From positions 2,604,001 through 2,668,000 of the forward strand of contig CP087207.1 of NCBI GenBank assembly GCA_020912385.1: a DNA stretch of 64,000 bases, given 5' to 3'. Shown here one piece after another: positions 13,099 through 25,844 of this stretch. The number at the start of each line of letters is the position of its first letter. The stretch's first letter is position 1. The notes beneath the pieces were generated by a model. The model worked only from the letters and a program-made list of their open reading frames with translations. It was not told the DNA's origin and searched no databases. The DNA comes from Neofusicoccum parvum (lineage: Eukaryota > Ascomycota > Dothideomycetes > Botryosphaeriales > Botryosphaeriaceae). Position numbers and translations under genes: made by a program.

Positions 13099-13936
13099 AT
13101 GTCGACCTTCGAGCCCGTGATTGTCATCGACGGCAAGGGTCACCTGCTTGGCCGCCTGGCCAGCACCGTGGCCAAGCAGCTGCTCAACGGCCAGAAGATC
13201 GTTGTCGTCCGCTGCGAGGCCCTCAACATCTCCGGAGAGTTCTTCCGCGCGAAGTGTACGTCCCACACTGGCGACCGCCTCAGGATGATGCGTCGGGCGC
13301 AATTCTGGGCGGTCCGGCGCCAATTCGACCAAAGAAGCACGGCTGACACGGAATACAACAACAGTGAAGTACTCGGCCTTCCTGCGCAAGCAGACCCGTT
13401 ACAACCCCACGCGTGGTGGTATGTGGTTTCCTCCCCGCTCGCGCTCCGCCGCTCGCCGTACTGATGCCCTCACCCAGGCCCCTTCCACTTCCGCGCTCCC
13501 TCCAAGATGTTCTGGCGCACCGTCCGCGGCATGATCCCCCACAAGACCGCCCGCGGCGCCGCTGCCATGGAGCGTCTTAAGACCTTCGAGGGTATCCCGC
13601 AGCCCTACGACCACATGAAGCGCGTCGTCGTTCCCCAGGCTCTCCGCGTCCTCAGGTTGAAGCCCGGCCGCAAGTACTGCACCGTCGGTCGTCTGGGTCA
13701 CGAGTTCGGTTGGAAGTACCAGGATGTCGTTGCCAGGTGTGTATATGCGTGGATTCTAGTTTGTGTTGGCGGGCGGGCGCTGACTGGGATGACACAGGCT
13801 CGAGGAGAGGAGGAAGGTCAAGGGTGCCGCCTACTACGAGCGCAAGAAGGCTCTCAGGAGATCGCTCGGCGAGGCGCAGAAGACCGCCAAGGTCAACGAG
13901 AAGGTCAAGACGCAGCTTGCCGAGTACGGTTACTAG
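13099..13936 (+). CDS. 60S ribosomal protein uL13 (L16/L13a)
   Basis: Four exons: 13099-13255, 13365-13418, 13478-13736 and 13798-13936, giving 202 residues, the usual length for eukaryotic uL13. It is a structural protein of the cytosolic large subunit. The start ([20 protein letters not shown]) matches the family opening [14 protein letters not shown]. Joining exons 1 and 2 gives the conserved [11 protein letters not shown], and exons 2 and 3 give [33 protein letters not shown] and GWKYQ follow, then a basic C-terminal helix beginning LEERRKVKG. The three introns are 108, 59 and 61 nt, crowded toward the middle of the gene. Yeast calls its copies RPL16A/B. Identification is secure; exon boundaries rest on frame and family match. 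Confidence 0.97.
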
Positions 13937-14703
13937 ATTCGGGTTACGGTCACCGGTGGCATGGCTTGGTCAAGTGCAAGGGTAGTGGACACGGTTCGGC
14001 GCGTATGCATGGGAATATGGAGATGGTCTTGAAGCTCCTCTGTTCTCGGATTCGACTTGCCGGCACACGAAAAATTCAACGACCGAGATTGGGAGGCATC
14101 GGATGGATATGCTCATTCAATCCAAATCGGCTTCTCAAAAATACCTATTTTGCTGCTTCCCCGCTTATGGCTTGTAGTAAATTTCAAGAAATGAAACAAC
14201 TGCAAAAGCCCCGTCTCCGCCCTGTTCAGCACCGACAAACCCGAGGATTGGCATCAGCAACACTGCACGCAATTAATGTCAAGATTTAGGCTCAGGAACA
14301 GTGAAACCTTGAGGCTTATTGCGTTTATCGCTCACTAGTTTCGCTCACACTTCGGGTGGCAGGAAAAGCCTCGGTGCGTTGCTGACTGATGGCCTGACTC
14401 GCAGCCGCGCGATCGACGGCCCTCATTCGCTTCCCCACATTCCTCCACATGTGTCGTCGCCGGCCCCATTCACGATTACGTCGTCGTACGCAGCTAACAC
14501 AGGCCTGCACTGACTTGGCTCCGTACTCGTATCCCCGCAGCTGGAACGATGTTCCTGGCAACCTGCCCGACTTCCCTGCAGCCAAAATTCCTTCCTAGTC
14601 CACGCCCTCACCACCACCACCATTCTCTCTACCGTCCCTTCGTGAACGGCATTTCTCTTTTCCACGTGCTCGGGTGAATCTACTTCGTTGGACAATCCTC
14701 AAC
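13937..14703. other. Intergenic, uL13 3' flank and ligase leader
   Basis: No gene seen. The right part (14580-14700) is rich in C and T, as fungal 5' leaders often are, and runs up to the ATG of the acyl-CoA ligase. Confidence 0.5.
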
Positions 14704-17096
14704 ATGGACAGCGCAAAACTCCGGTTGCAGAACCTCGCGGCGCACTTCTTCCCCTCTTCTGCCACTTCCTCGGTTAAGGGCAGTACCTCCGGCGACGCCA
14801 GCAACACCAACAACAAAGACGCGCAGGAATACAGTCATCGCTACAATTTCCACACACTCTCGCCGACTAGCTTCCTGCCGCGCGCGGCTGCAATTGAGCC
14901 GAATGTACTGGCGCAACTTCCTTTCCCCTTCCAAGAGCCCCACAAATCCACACCTATATTCGTCCGCCGCCACCCATCAACCACTCCTCCCGATTGCAGA
15001 TGGATTCACACGGCATACCCCACAACGCACTACAAAACACAGCAATTGTATCTTAAGAAGCTGACACCATGTTCCTCGCGACAGGCCGAAGCCATCTACC
15101 ACGTCACGGCGAACGGCCGCATCCTCAGGCGCACGTACGAAGAGGCAGCGGACCGCGCGCGCGGGCTGGCATACTTCCTGAAGAAGCACGCGTACAAGCG
15201 CGTCGGCATCCTTGCGCCCAATACGCCGGCGTTCCTGGAGAGCTTCTTTGGCATCGCTGCGGCGGGTGCGGTTAACATCGGTAAGTGGCACCGTGGACGA
15301 TGAGGAAACATTTCGCGCATTGGCTTGGATTGCAAGTCCGTCGGAGTGCTACACTGCGCTATGATTGGGAGAGATCCGTTGAGGGCGGGGCCAGACCGCG
15401 CCTGCACATATTTTGCGGATGATACGCATGGGAGAACTCCGTGGAGTTAACCTCGGATATCTGGAGTCAAAAAAAGCTGACTCAGCTCCCTTTCTCTTAG
15501 CCGTCAACTACCGCCTCAAGTCCGAGGATATATCCTATATCTTCCAGCACTCTGAAGCGGAGATCATCATCGTCGACGCCGAATTCGTTAATCTCCTCGA
15601 TGACTACCGCGCCGCAAGGCCCTCCGTCCCTATCCTTGTAGACACGGATACAGATGCCACCGAAGGCGAGCTTAGTGGCCCGTTTGATGAAGCGGTGCTT
15701 GAGGGGTTGCATTACGATACGCAGCACGGCAGCAAGGGCTGGTCTGCTTTGGAAACTCAGGCAGCCAACGAAGACGATGTGATCGCGTTGGCTTACACGA
15801 GTGGGACAACTGCGCGGCCCAAAGGGGTTGAGTACACGCATCGGGGCGTGTATCTGGCTGCGATAGGGAATGTGGTGGAGAGTGGGCTGAATTATCACAC
15901 CGGCAGGTGTGGGTATCTGTGGACGTTGCCTATGTTCCATGCTACAGGTAGGCTGCACTCGACAGAGCGAGAGGAGGAGCGCTGTTGTGATGCGAAGAAA
16001 GGCAGGGCTGATTCACCTTAGGCTGGACCTTTCCCTGGGCTGTAACTGCAGTGCGGGGCACGCATTACTGTCTCCGAAAGATTGACTATCCTGAGATCTG
16101 GCGGCTGCTCAAGGAAGAACAGATTACGCACTTCAACGCGGCGCCGACGGTCAACACTTTGCTATGCGCCGCAGAGGAGGCGGAAAGCCTTGCTCGGCCC
16201 GTTCGCGTGACTGTGGCTGCCAGCCCGCCCACTGCACATCTCTTCGAGACCATGACTAAGCTGAACTTGTATCCCGTGCACGTCTACGGCATGACTGAGA
16301 CGTATGGACCGATCACGAAGGGATACCACATGCCCGAATGGGAAGAACTGCCGCTGAAAGAAAAGTACGCGAGGATGGCACGGCAAGGCCATGGTTTTGT
16401 GATGAGTCTTCCCATCCGCGTGATCAAGCCAGAGGAGCCGGAAGGAGTACTTATCGACGTGGAGAAGAACGGAACCGAAATCGGAGAGATAGTCTTCACT
16501 GGAAACATTTGCGCGAAAGGCTACTTCAAGGACCCTGAGGCAACTAGAAAGCTGTTTGCCGGCGGCGTGCTGCACTCTGGAGATCTTGCGGTGTGGCATC
16601 CAGACGGTGCTCTTCAAATCCTCGATCGGGCAAAAGATATTATCATCAGCGGTAAGTTCCTCTGTGCAGTCTGTTGCTTGGAAGAATACTTCAACAACCA
16701 AGGACACAGTCCGAGTGTTTTTCGCGTTTGCCTGTGATGCCTGGCAACCAAGAACAGATTTTGCTGACGACGCAAACAGGTGGTGAGAACATCTCCTCTG
16801 TTGCCTTGGAGAGCATGCTCGTGACCCATCCAGATGTGTTGGAAGCTGGCGTCGTGGCTGTCCCGGATTCGCACTGGGGCGAAAGGCCGAAGGCGTTCAT
16901 CACAGTAAAGCAGGGCAAGGCGCTAAAGGGTGAAGACCTCATCGCGTGGGCGAAGAACCACAGCGCGATCAGCAAATTTATGGTGCCGCGCGAGGTGGAG
17001 GTGGTGGGCGAGCTGCCAAAGACGTCGACGGGGAAGGTGAAGAAGAACGTGCTGCGCGACTGGGCGAAGGGAGCGGACAGGACCACGGTGAGCTGA
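14704..17096 (+). CDS. AMP-forming acyl-CoA ligase (plant AAE1/BZO1-like type)
   Basis: Proposed exons 14704-14904, 15085-15280, 15501-15947, 16022-16651 and 16780-17096 give 596 residues. The enzyme should activate a carboxylic acid with ATP to an acyl-adenylate and pass it to CoA. Visible family motifs are the phosphate-binding loop AYTSGTTARPKG (about 230-241), YGMTETYGP (about 369-377), the hinge region ILDRAKDIIISGGENISS (about 480-497) and the C-terminal PKTSTGKVKK with catalytic Lys577. The PEWEELP and RQGHGF segments after the TETYGP motif recall plant AAE1/benzoate-CoA-ligase relatives, which use short-chain or aromatic acids; the real substrate is unknown. The C-terminus (TTVS) is not a peroxisomal PTS1. 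The N-terminus is weakly amphipathic. The first intron (180 nt) contains no in-frame stop, so an unspliced version would carry 60 extra residues. Confidence 0.92.
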
Positions 17097-18080
17097 CGGG
17101 CGATGGCGAAGCTTTGATGCGACGGAGCCGAGTCGATGCGCGAGGCGTCCCGGGGTATACACTAGATAGGCTCCCGGTCAGACTAGACAAGGCTGAGGCT
17201 GATGACAACTGTCCTTTCGCGCCGGGTGCTGTTGCCTGCGCGCCGACGACGCTGAAGAGCGATGCAGACGGACGAGCAGCACGCTGCGACGGCTTTGCGG
17301 GCTGGGCGGCAGATGCGAGCGGTGCCCCGGCCAGCTGAGACGAGACAGCGTGGTGCGGGCGTTGCAGTGATCTCCTGCGCATCCGCAAATGAAGCGCGCA
17401 CCCCGGCCGGGCCTCATCAGGCCGTGGTCGCGGCCAGGGTCGCGGCTGCCGTCGCTAGGCAGGCCCGGGCGCGGTGCGGCAGCGTCAGCGCGCGTCGCGG
17501 TCCCGTGCAGCGCGCGCAAGCGCTCTCGCGGCGCAGGCAGCGGCAGCGCTGCCGCCAGCACAGGCAGAGAGGCAAAGGCGGCGGCGACAGAGCTCTGATG
17601 GAGCGCGACGCAGCGCAGCAGACGCGCGCAGCGACGGCCACTCACATGGAGGAGTTGGAGTCAAAGCCGATGGCAGAGTGCTGATCTTGAGCACGTCCTG
17701 GGCTTAGCGGCGGGAGCGAGAGGCGCTAGGCCCTGTGCGGGCTAGCGCTGCCTACGCGACAAGGGCCGTTTCTCACGAGCGCGCAAATACTTATTACGAC
17801 CGCGCGCCCGCCAGAGCGAATGTCACCACCGCACCAACATCAGACGCCGCCCGGTTTTTCCGCCGCAGCACACCACCCAGCCCCGAGCCGGCCCCCGCCC
17901 CCGACCCGCGCCCCCCGCCGATGCGCGAAATGCATGTGTGATGGTCCTGCACCAACCAGCGAACCGCGCCTTGCACCGTACACTCAGTCCGCTCGCCGTC
18001 TTGCTGCTGCTGCGGTGGACACGACTTCGCGCTCTTAGCTAATCGGCCAAGTTTGTTGGAGCTGGCAGGAGGCGTAAACT
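17097..18080. other. Intergenic between acyl-CoA ligase and MOT1
   Basis: GC-rich, with low-complexity CGC/CAG-like sequence around 17400-17650. Open frames on both strands here are Ala/Arg-rich and overlap, so no gene is called. The right end must hold the MOT1 promoter; I see no clear TATA element. Confidence 0.5.
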
Positions 18081-21000
18081 ATGGCGTCTCGGTGAGTGCC
18101 CTGCAGCCAATCACATGACGATCGTCATTTCCGGCCCCCCACGGATCGCTGGACGGGCCTCTTGGCGCGCCGGGGGCATGAAAGAATCTACGCGCTGACT
18201 GGTAATGGTACAGGTTGGATCGCTTAGTCACGTACGTGCTCCCTCGCCCACCGCGCGCTGATGCGCATGATCGCCAACTGAGACTCAACTGACCGTGTGA
18301 CACGACAGCCTTCTGGAAACAGGGAGCACCCAGCTCATCCGGAACACTGCCGCCCAGCAGCTTGCCGACATCCAGAAGCAGCATCCCGAGGAGCTTTTCA
18401 ACCTTCTCACCAGGGTAATACCGTATCTCCGCTCCAAATCATGGGACACGCGCACTGCAGCCGCAAAGGCCATCGGCGGCATCGTTGAGAACGCCGAGAA
18501 GTTTGACCCTAACGAAGAAGATGACCCCATCAAGTCCGAGACCAACGGCAACGGCCACTCCAATGGCGCCGTCAAAAAAGAAGAGGAAATCGAGCTGCCT
18601 CCGCTCTCCGAAGACCAGCTGCAGCTTGAGACTCTGGACATCCCCATGATTCTCAAGAACGGCAAGCACCTTCTCGGCAGTGCTGGTCGTGAGTATGACT
18701 TCAAGCTCGCCGCCATGGATCCCGCAGAACGCCTGGCCTACCAAAAGAAAAGCCTGAAGGCCCGTCTCGGTATCGGCGGTGATTACATGGACGAGGACAT
18801 CGTCACCCAGGATGACATTGCCGCGCCTGCAAATTCAAGATCAAGTATGCCGCCTCCCACGCCCGGCGTCGGGTTGCACAAGCTCGACACGAGCGTATCT
18901 CGCCAAAACAGCATATCATCTCCAAACCAAAACACGGCCGTATCACCCGGTGGTGACAATGCCGCTCAAACTCCCGTCGATGAGAATGGCCATGCGCTCA
19001 GCAAGCGACAACTTAACGCTCTTAAGCGCAAGAACAAGATGCACCTCAAGGGACAAGCAAACAAGGTCCGCGTCATTGACCTTTCGACACGTAGGCCAAG
19101 CCATGACTACCCTCAAACACCCGCAGAGCCCCACCCTGTCAAAACGGAGGTCAAAAGCGAAGAGGAGGCCACCGAAAGTAAGGTCAAGGACTACTTCTCC
19201 CTAGAACGCCACGGCGATGACGATGACAGCAAGGTCGTTCAAGAGTTCAAGGGCGCTCCACCACCCGAGAAGTCGACAATTCAGACAGAGGAAGAAGAAC
19301 AGGGTCTAGAGTGGCCCTATGATAGGCTATGTGAGATCCTGACCGTGGATCTCTTCGACCCCAACTGGGAGATCAGGCACGGTGCGGCGATGGGTCTGCG
19401 AGAGGTCATCCGAGTACATGGTGCAGGCGCTGGGCGACAGCGTGAAAAGAGCCGGGCGCAGAATGACCTTCAGAACCAGAGGTGGCTGGATGACATGTCA
19501 TGTCGGATCTGCTGTGTCTTCATGCTGGACCGGTTCGGCGACTATGTGTCAGATAATGTCGTTGCCCCCATCCGAGAGACTGCAGGTCAGACGCTCGGTG
19601 CGGTACTACAATACCTTTCTTCCGACCTTGTCCGGGCCGTCTACACGGTCCTCTACCGCTTGGTGATGCAAGACGAATTCAATGAGAAGCGCGTCTGGCA
19701 GGCTTGCCACGGTGGCATGATCGGCATGAGGTACTTGGTCGCCGTGCGGAACGATCTGCTCCTGACAGATCCGTCCCTCATGGATGGTGTCCTGAGCGCA
19801 GTCATGCGGGGGCTCGGCGATTTCGACGACGATGTCCGTGCAGTCAGTGCTGCAACACTGATTCCAGTCGCCAAAGAATTCGTCAATCTCAGGCCTGCTG
19901 CCCTGAACCAACTCATTGGCATCGTCTGGGACTGTCTGTCTAACCTCAGCGATGACCTCAGCGCCAGCACCGGATCGGTTATGGACCTTCTTGCGAAGCT
20001 CTGCAGCTTCACTGAAGTCCTGGATGCGATGAAACTCAACGCTGCCCAGGACCCGGAGCAGTCATTCACGCATCTCGTTCCTCGTCTGTTCCCTTTCCTC
20101 CGCCACACCATCACCAGCGTGCGCTCTGCTGTCTTGCGCGCTCTTCTCACTTTCCTCGACATTGAAGGCGAGGGCACCAAGGGATGGATCAACGGCAAGG
20201 CTCTCAGACTCATTTATCAGAACTTGCTCGTCGAGCGTAACGAGCCTGTTCTGAAGCTTTCTCTCCAAGTCTGGAACAAGCTCCTCGAAGTTCTTGCTGC
20301 CGAAGGCCCGGATGCATTTGCAAACGAGTTCCAACCGCATATTGATCCTTTGGTCACACTGACGGTTCACCCGATTGGCGTATCTCGTCACCCTATCCCT
20401 ATGGACCCCACTCTCTTCATCAGACCTTCTGGTCAGTCGTACGCGCCGAACGGCCACGCTGCCCGCAGAATATCACCAGTCTCGGGACCTCCTTCTGAAG
20501 GTCAGCCGAAGAAGCGCCGCAGGGTGGAGAAGCACAAGGAAAAGGAAACCCCACCACCTTCCGCACACAACATCGATGCTCCCATGATGGAGGGCGATGT
20601 GGATCTTGTCGGAGCAGACACAATCATCCGCTCCAAGATTTATGCAGCTCAGGCTCTGGGTAAGGCCATGGCTTTGTGGCCCCAATCATCACGGAAAGGC
20701 GTCTTCGGCCCAAGGCTTCTGCCGCAGTTGAAGTCCACCTTCTCCACCTCGCAGCTCACCACGTGCATGATCAGCGAGGAGTTCGCGAAGGCTTCCGGGG
20801 CAGAGAAGGACGAACTGTCACAAGACCTCGTCAAGGCCCTCCGTTCCATGGTCGAAGATGAACGGCCTATCTGCTATGGAGATCTCACGAGCTACCTCAC
20901 GATTGTGAGGGCGCAGTGCCAATCTCTTCTCAACACCTTCCGCGACCTAGGACATATCGCTCCTGCAAAGCTGCCTCAGCTAGCCGTTATCGTGCAGGGT

Positions 21001-24000
21001 GAACCAGATGCGAGCCAGTACGCTTTCTCAATTGCTGATGGTGAGAAGATTGTCGGTCCGGATTTCGACAGGCTCAAGAAGGCCTTAACACCAGCCAGTC
21101 GTGTTGCGGCAACTCAGCCGCTGGTTGCCGCCCAGCAAGATGTACAGCACGCCATCGATGAGTCCAAGGCTGTGAAGCAAGAGAGGGACATCCGCATCAA
21201 AGCTGCCTCGGCTGCCGCAGTTGTCGCGTTCCGGGAAATCCCGAAGAAACCCGCCTTGACCATCAAGGGTATGATGGACAGTGTCAAGAACGAGGAAAAT
21301 CAGGAACTCCAGAAACGGTCCGCCGCCGCAGTTGCTATTCTCGTCGATCATGTTGCCGCCAGCGGCAAGCGCGTTATTGTCGAAAAGGTCGTTGGAAATC
21401 TTGTCAAATTCTGCTGCATGGAGACGGCTGAAACTCCGGAGTTCCATGTCAATGCCGATGTGGAAGTTGGAATCCTGTCGCTCAAGAAGGAGGAGGACAT
21501 CAGAGATCACCCGGATGCGGCCAAATTTGAGAGGGAGGCCAAGGCAGCTCGTATCACGAGGCGCGGCGCAAAAGAGGCCCTGGAGCAAATGGTGTCCAAC
21601 TTTGGCAACCAGCTGTTTGAGAGGATTCCGATTCTGCGCTTCCTTATCGAAGAGCCGATCAAGCTGGCGTTCACCAACGATGAACTGCCAGGTGACATCA
21701 CGAACCCCGACAACGTTCTGGGCCAGGAAGTTGTCGATGGCCTCTCGACCCTGCGAGCTCTGGTCGGCAAATTCCACCCTGACTTGCACACTTTCGTTCT
21801 GGACCTCCTACCGCTCATCGCAAAGGCACTGCAGTCCAAGCTTTCGGTACTTCGGTATGCCGCTGCGAAGTGCTTTGCCACAATTTGTAGCGTCATGACC
21901 GTCCAAGGCATCACGATGCTTGTCGAGAAAGTCTTGCCAACCATCAACAATCCGGTCGATGTTCACTACCGACAGGGAGCCATTGAATGCATCTACCATC
22001 TCATCCATGTCATGGAGGATGGCATTCTGCCCTACGTGATTTTCCTCATTGTTCCTGTCCTGGGCCGCATGAGCGACTCCGACAATGACGTTCGCCTGAT
22101 TGCGACTACGACCTTCGCGACGCTCGTCAAGCTTGTGCCTCTCGAAGCAGGTATCCCTGACCCGCCAGGCCTCTCGGAGGAGCTTCTGAAGGGTAGGGAT
22201 CGTGAGCGGAAGTTCATTGCCCAAATGCTGGACGCGAAGAAGGTCGAACCTTTCGACATTCCGGTCGCTATCAAAGCAGAGCTCCGCTCCTACCAGCAAG
22301 ATGGTGTTAACTGGCTTGCCTTCCTCAACCGTTACCACTTGCACGGCATTCTTTGCGACGATATGGGTCTTGGAAAGACTCTGCAGACCATTTGCATCGT
22401 GGCAAGTGACCACCACAACCGTGCCGAGGAGTACAAGAAGACCGAATCGCCCGATGTCCGCCGCCTGCCTTCTCTGATAGTCTGTCCACCTACGCTGTCT
22501 GGTCACTGGCAACAAGAGATTCGCACATACGCTCCATTCCTGAGCCCTGTGGCTTATGTTGGACCACCTACAGAGCGTGCCAAGGTCCGCGCCCAACTCG
22601 CAGAGGCCGATATTGTTATCACTTCTTACGATATTTGCCGAAATGATATCGAAGTATTGGCGCCTCTGAACTGGAATTACTGCGTTCTCGACGAAGGCCA
22701 TCTGATCAAGAACAGCAAGACGAAGACTACGTTTGCTGTCAAGCGCCTCATCTCCAACCACCGTCTCATCCTTACCGGTACTCCTATCCAGAACAATGTT
22801 CTTGAGCTTTGGTCTTTGTTTGACTTCCTCATGCCCGGTTTCCTTGGCAGCGAGAAGGTCTTCCAAGATCGTTTCGCTAAGCCAATTGCCGCTTCGCGCT
22901 TCTCCAAGTCATCCTCCAAGGAGCAAGAAGCCGGTGCTTTAGCTATCGAGGCTCTGCACAAGCAAGTCCTACCATTCTTGCTGCGTCGTCTGAAGGAAGA
23001 AGTCTTGGACGACCTTCCTCCCAAGATCCTGCAGAACTACTATTGCGACCTGTCCGACCTGCAGCGCAGGCTCTTTGAGGATTTCACAAAGAAGGAGGGC
23101 AAGACGATTGCCGAAAAAGCTACGAGCAGTGACAAAGACAGCAAGCAGCACATCTTCCAGGCCCTTCAATACATGCGCAAACTGTGCAATTCACCGGCGC
23201 TTGTCATGAAGCCCGAGCACAAGCAGTACCAGGGCATCCAGGATTACCTTGCTAAGAGCGGCAGCAAACTCAGCGACCCGGCGCATGCGCCTAAGCTCAC
23301 TGCTCTGCGGGACCTGTTGCTTGACTGCGGCATCGGCGCTTCACCGTCGGACGGTGCAGACCATGGTGAAATCCCTGCGGCGTCCGAGGCCGTTTCTCCT
23401 CACCGTGCCCTCATTTTCTGCCAGATGAAAGAGATGTTGGACATGGTGCAGGACACTGTGCTCAAAAAGATGTTGCCTTCCGTCCAGTTCATGCGCCTCG
23501 ATGGAGGCGTTGAAGCGAGTCGCCGCCAGGAAATCGTCAACAAGTTCAACTCGGATCCTAGCTACGATGTCTTGTTGCTCACCACTAGCGTCGGTGGTCT
23601 GGGTCTCAACTTGACGGGTGCAGACACGGTCATTTTCGTGGAGCACGATTGGAACCCGCAGAAGGACATGCAGGCCATGGACCGCGCTCACCGCATCGGC
23701 CAGAAGAAGGTCGTCAACGTGTACCGCATCGTCACGCGCGGCACGCTCGAAGAGAAGATTCTAAGCCTTCAGCGCTTCAAGATCGATGTCGCCAGTACCG
23801 TGGTCAATCAACAGAACGCTGGTCTAGGCACGATGGAAACAGACCAGATCCTCGACCTATTCAATTTATCGACCGACGGTGCAGACATGTCCAATCCGGG
23901 AGGCGCCAACAACGATACCATCCATGAAGACGATGCCGTCGACGCCACTGGCGAGGTCAGAGAGAAGGGCAAGAAGGGCTTCCTCGACGAGTTGGGAGAA

Positions 24001-24069
24001 CTCTGGGATGAGCGCCAGTACCAGGAGGAGTTCGATCTGGACAACTTCTTGGCAACAATGAAGGGTTAA
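18081..24069 (+). CDS. MOT1: MOT1/BTAF1, Swi2/Snf2 ATPase that dissociates TBP
   Basis: Exons 18081-18091, 18214-18231 and 18309-24069 give 1929 residues, close to yeast Mot1 (1867). The nuclear enzyme uses ATP to strip TATA-binding protein from DNA, redistributing it between promoters. The N-terminal two-thirds is a HEAT-repeat array that holds TBP, starting with LLETGSTQLIRNTAAQQLAD and interrupted by a charged, disordered segment (about 150-310) containing KKEEEIELPP. The C-terminal third is the Snf2 motor: DDMGLGKT with Walker Lys1366, a DEGH box at 1471-1474 (the form normal for Mot1, not DEAH), LTGTPIQNN, and the helicase-C signature MDRAHRIGQKKVVNVYRI near 1800. The gene is odd in architecture: an 11-nt first coding exon, an 18-nt second exon, then 5.76 kb without an intron. 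Without those two small exons the protein would lack MASRLDRLVT. Confidence 0.97.
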
Positions 24070-25844
24070 GCCCAAGCCTGGCAGACAATCACACAGACAG
24101 GAGTTCTGTCTTGTTGGAGAGGTTGTATGATTACGTGGTGTTGGGGAGGGCTTTTGTTATGATATGGACTGTGCGGCTAGACTTTCCGGGGGATGTTCTT
24201 TGACTCACTCACCGCTTGCTTATTACATCTTCAATGGTTTTTGGGGTACTCAGGCATCTAGTATGGGAAGACCGACGAAGCACAGCGGATGCGTCGCGGG
24301 GAGATTATTTCATGCCCGTCTTTCACTTTTTCATTATGAGCATCATTGACAGGGTTGAAGGATCATCCCGATCCCTCTTCCCTTTACAAAGGAGTATTTA
24401 CGGATCAAAGGGGTGATGACGGGGCATAGGGCAAGCGGGAGGGAGTGGCAGGAAAGAAGAGCGAGGCATTCAATCATCTTCGTCATTTCACGTACGCGAC
24501 AAGACAAAAAATGGGAAACGGGAAATATAGGGTTGCGCGGTAGGGCAGCATCCAGCATGCATTGAGAATAGGGGGCTTTTTTTTTTTGGATTGTTCGGTT
24601 TTCCTTGGGGGCCACCACCCTCGCGAAGATCGGGCAAGTGTATAACAAACGACATTGGCTTCACTTGTTGTGCTGTCATCGGAATGTCCTCATGCCTGGT
24701 CGTGTGGTTGCCTGATTTCTAGTGCATTGGTTGCATACTGTGGCATGCTCTCCGAGCTACCTATCCACATGATGCTCTCGGGGGATGGAAACAGAGTCAG
24801 TCCGTGAAAGATGTAATGATAGGCTGTCAAAGACTCAGCTGCGGTGAGGCGACGGCAATGAGACAGTGCAACCAATCCCACTTGTCAGCAATGCATAACC
24901 CCTTAAGTAGTCATGAGTGGACTTGCCCTGAAAAGCTCGTCATTCATCTAGTGAGTGTATGCTTTTAGACGGCAAGATCTAAGGTGACGGGTCACTTTGG
25001 TGAAGTGCAGAGCACAGATATCTGCAAGTTGCATTGGGATCAAGCCGTGGTAATATCTTTCCTTCTTGTCTCTGAGGTCTGTAGGGTCCGTTCTAATACG
25101 AAATACGGCGACTTATATGAACGATAATGGATTGGCCGTGGATCGATGCGTCCCGGAAGGCACTTTGGGAAGCTTGGTAGATAGACAGGCCGATTGCCAA
25201 TGAGTATAAAGTGCTCACACTTGGTGTACGATGCCCAGAGGTCGTTCGATGGAGACAGAGATGTCATGGGAGCTACATTGGTAAGCTTCGGAAATGACAG
25301 TATCATGCCTGGTAAGTAACGTACGAAAATCGATGTCGAATGGTAAGACGGAACGGGTACCCATACTTGGAAGATACAATTTCTTGGCCAAAAACATTCC
25401 AGACGCCCCGGAAAGTCGCTCATTCCTCGAACAGTCCGTACGTAAGTGGGGGACGCGTGCCGTTCGGATCTTCACAAATTTCGCCGAACACTACTAACAT
25501 GAAGAAGAGACCCCGGAAAGCTCCTAATCCCATCAGTAGCATAAATATCACATAGAAGTTGGAGATAGAACATGGAAATCACTGAAAACAACAAGGAGGC
25601 AAAACACAACTTTGCAAAGGTCTCGTACATTGCCTGTCTGTCCACTTTTTTGATTGAATACACATCGCACAGCTCCTCACCCAGGAGAAGACGAGCTCTC
25701 GATGTCCATCATGATTGCAATATTGGAAAAAGCTGGATGTAATGCCCAGAAGCCCGAAGAAAGCCTAGCACAGTAGTAAATCCAGTTTCAGTCCGGTTCG
25801 ATCGTTTTGAATCGAATAGCCGAGTGTTCAAGTCGTCGGCTCCT
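24070..25844. other. Tail-to-tail interval between MOT1 and the Stm1-like gene
   Basis: Both flanking genes end here, so this should contain two 3' ends. A T-run at about 24579-24588 is present. Minus-strand frames at 25040-25423 and 25472-25663 and a short hydrophobic minus frame ending at 25420 have no recognisable domain and do not join convincingly. No gene is called. Confidence 0.5.

Noticed and set aside
25040..25663. Possible small membrane protein on the minus strand right of MOT1
   Set aside because: One short hydrophobic stretch exists, but frames change every 30-60 codons and no set of splice sites gives a convincing protein.
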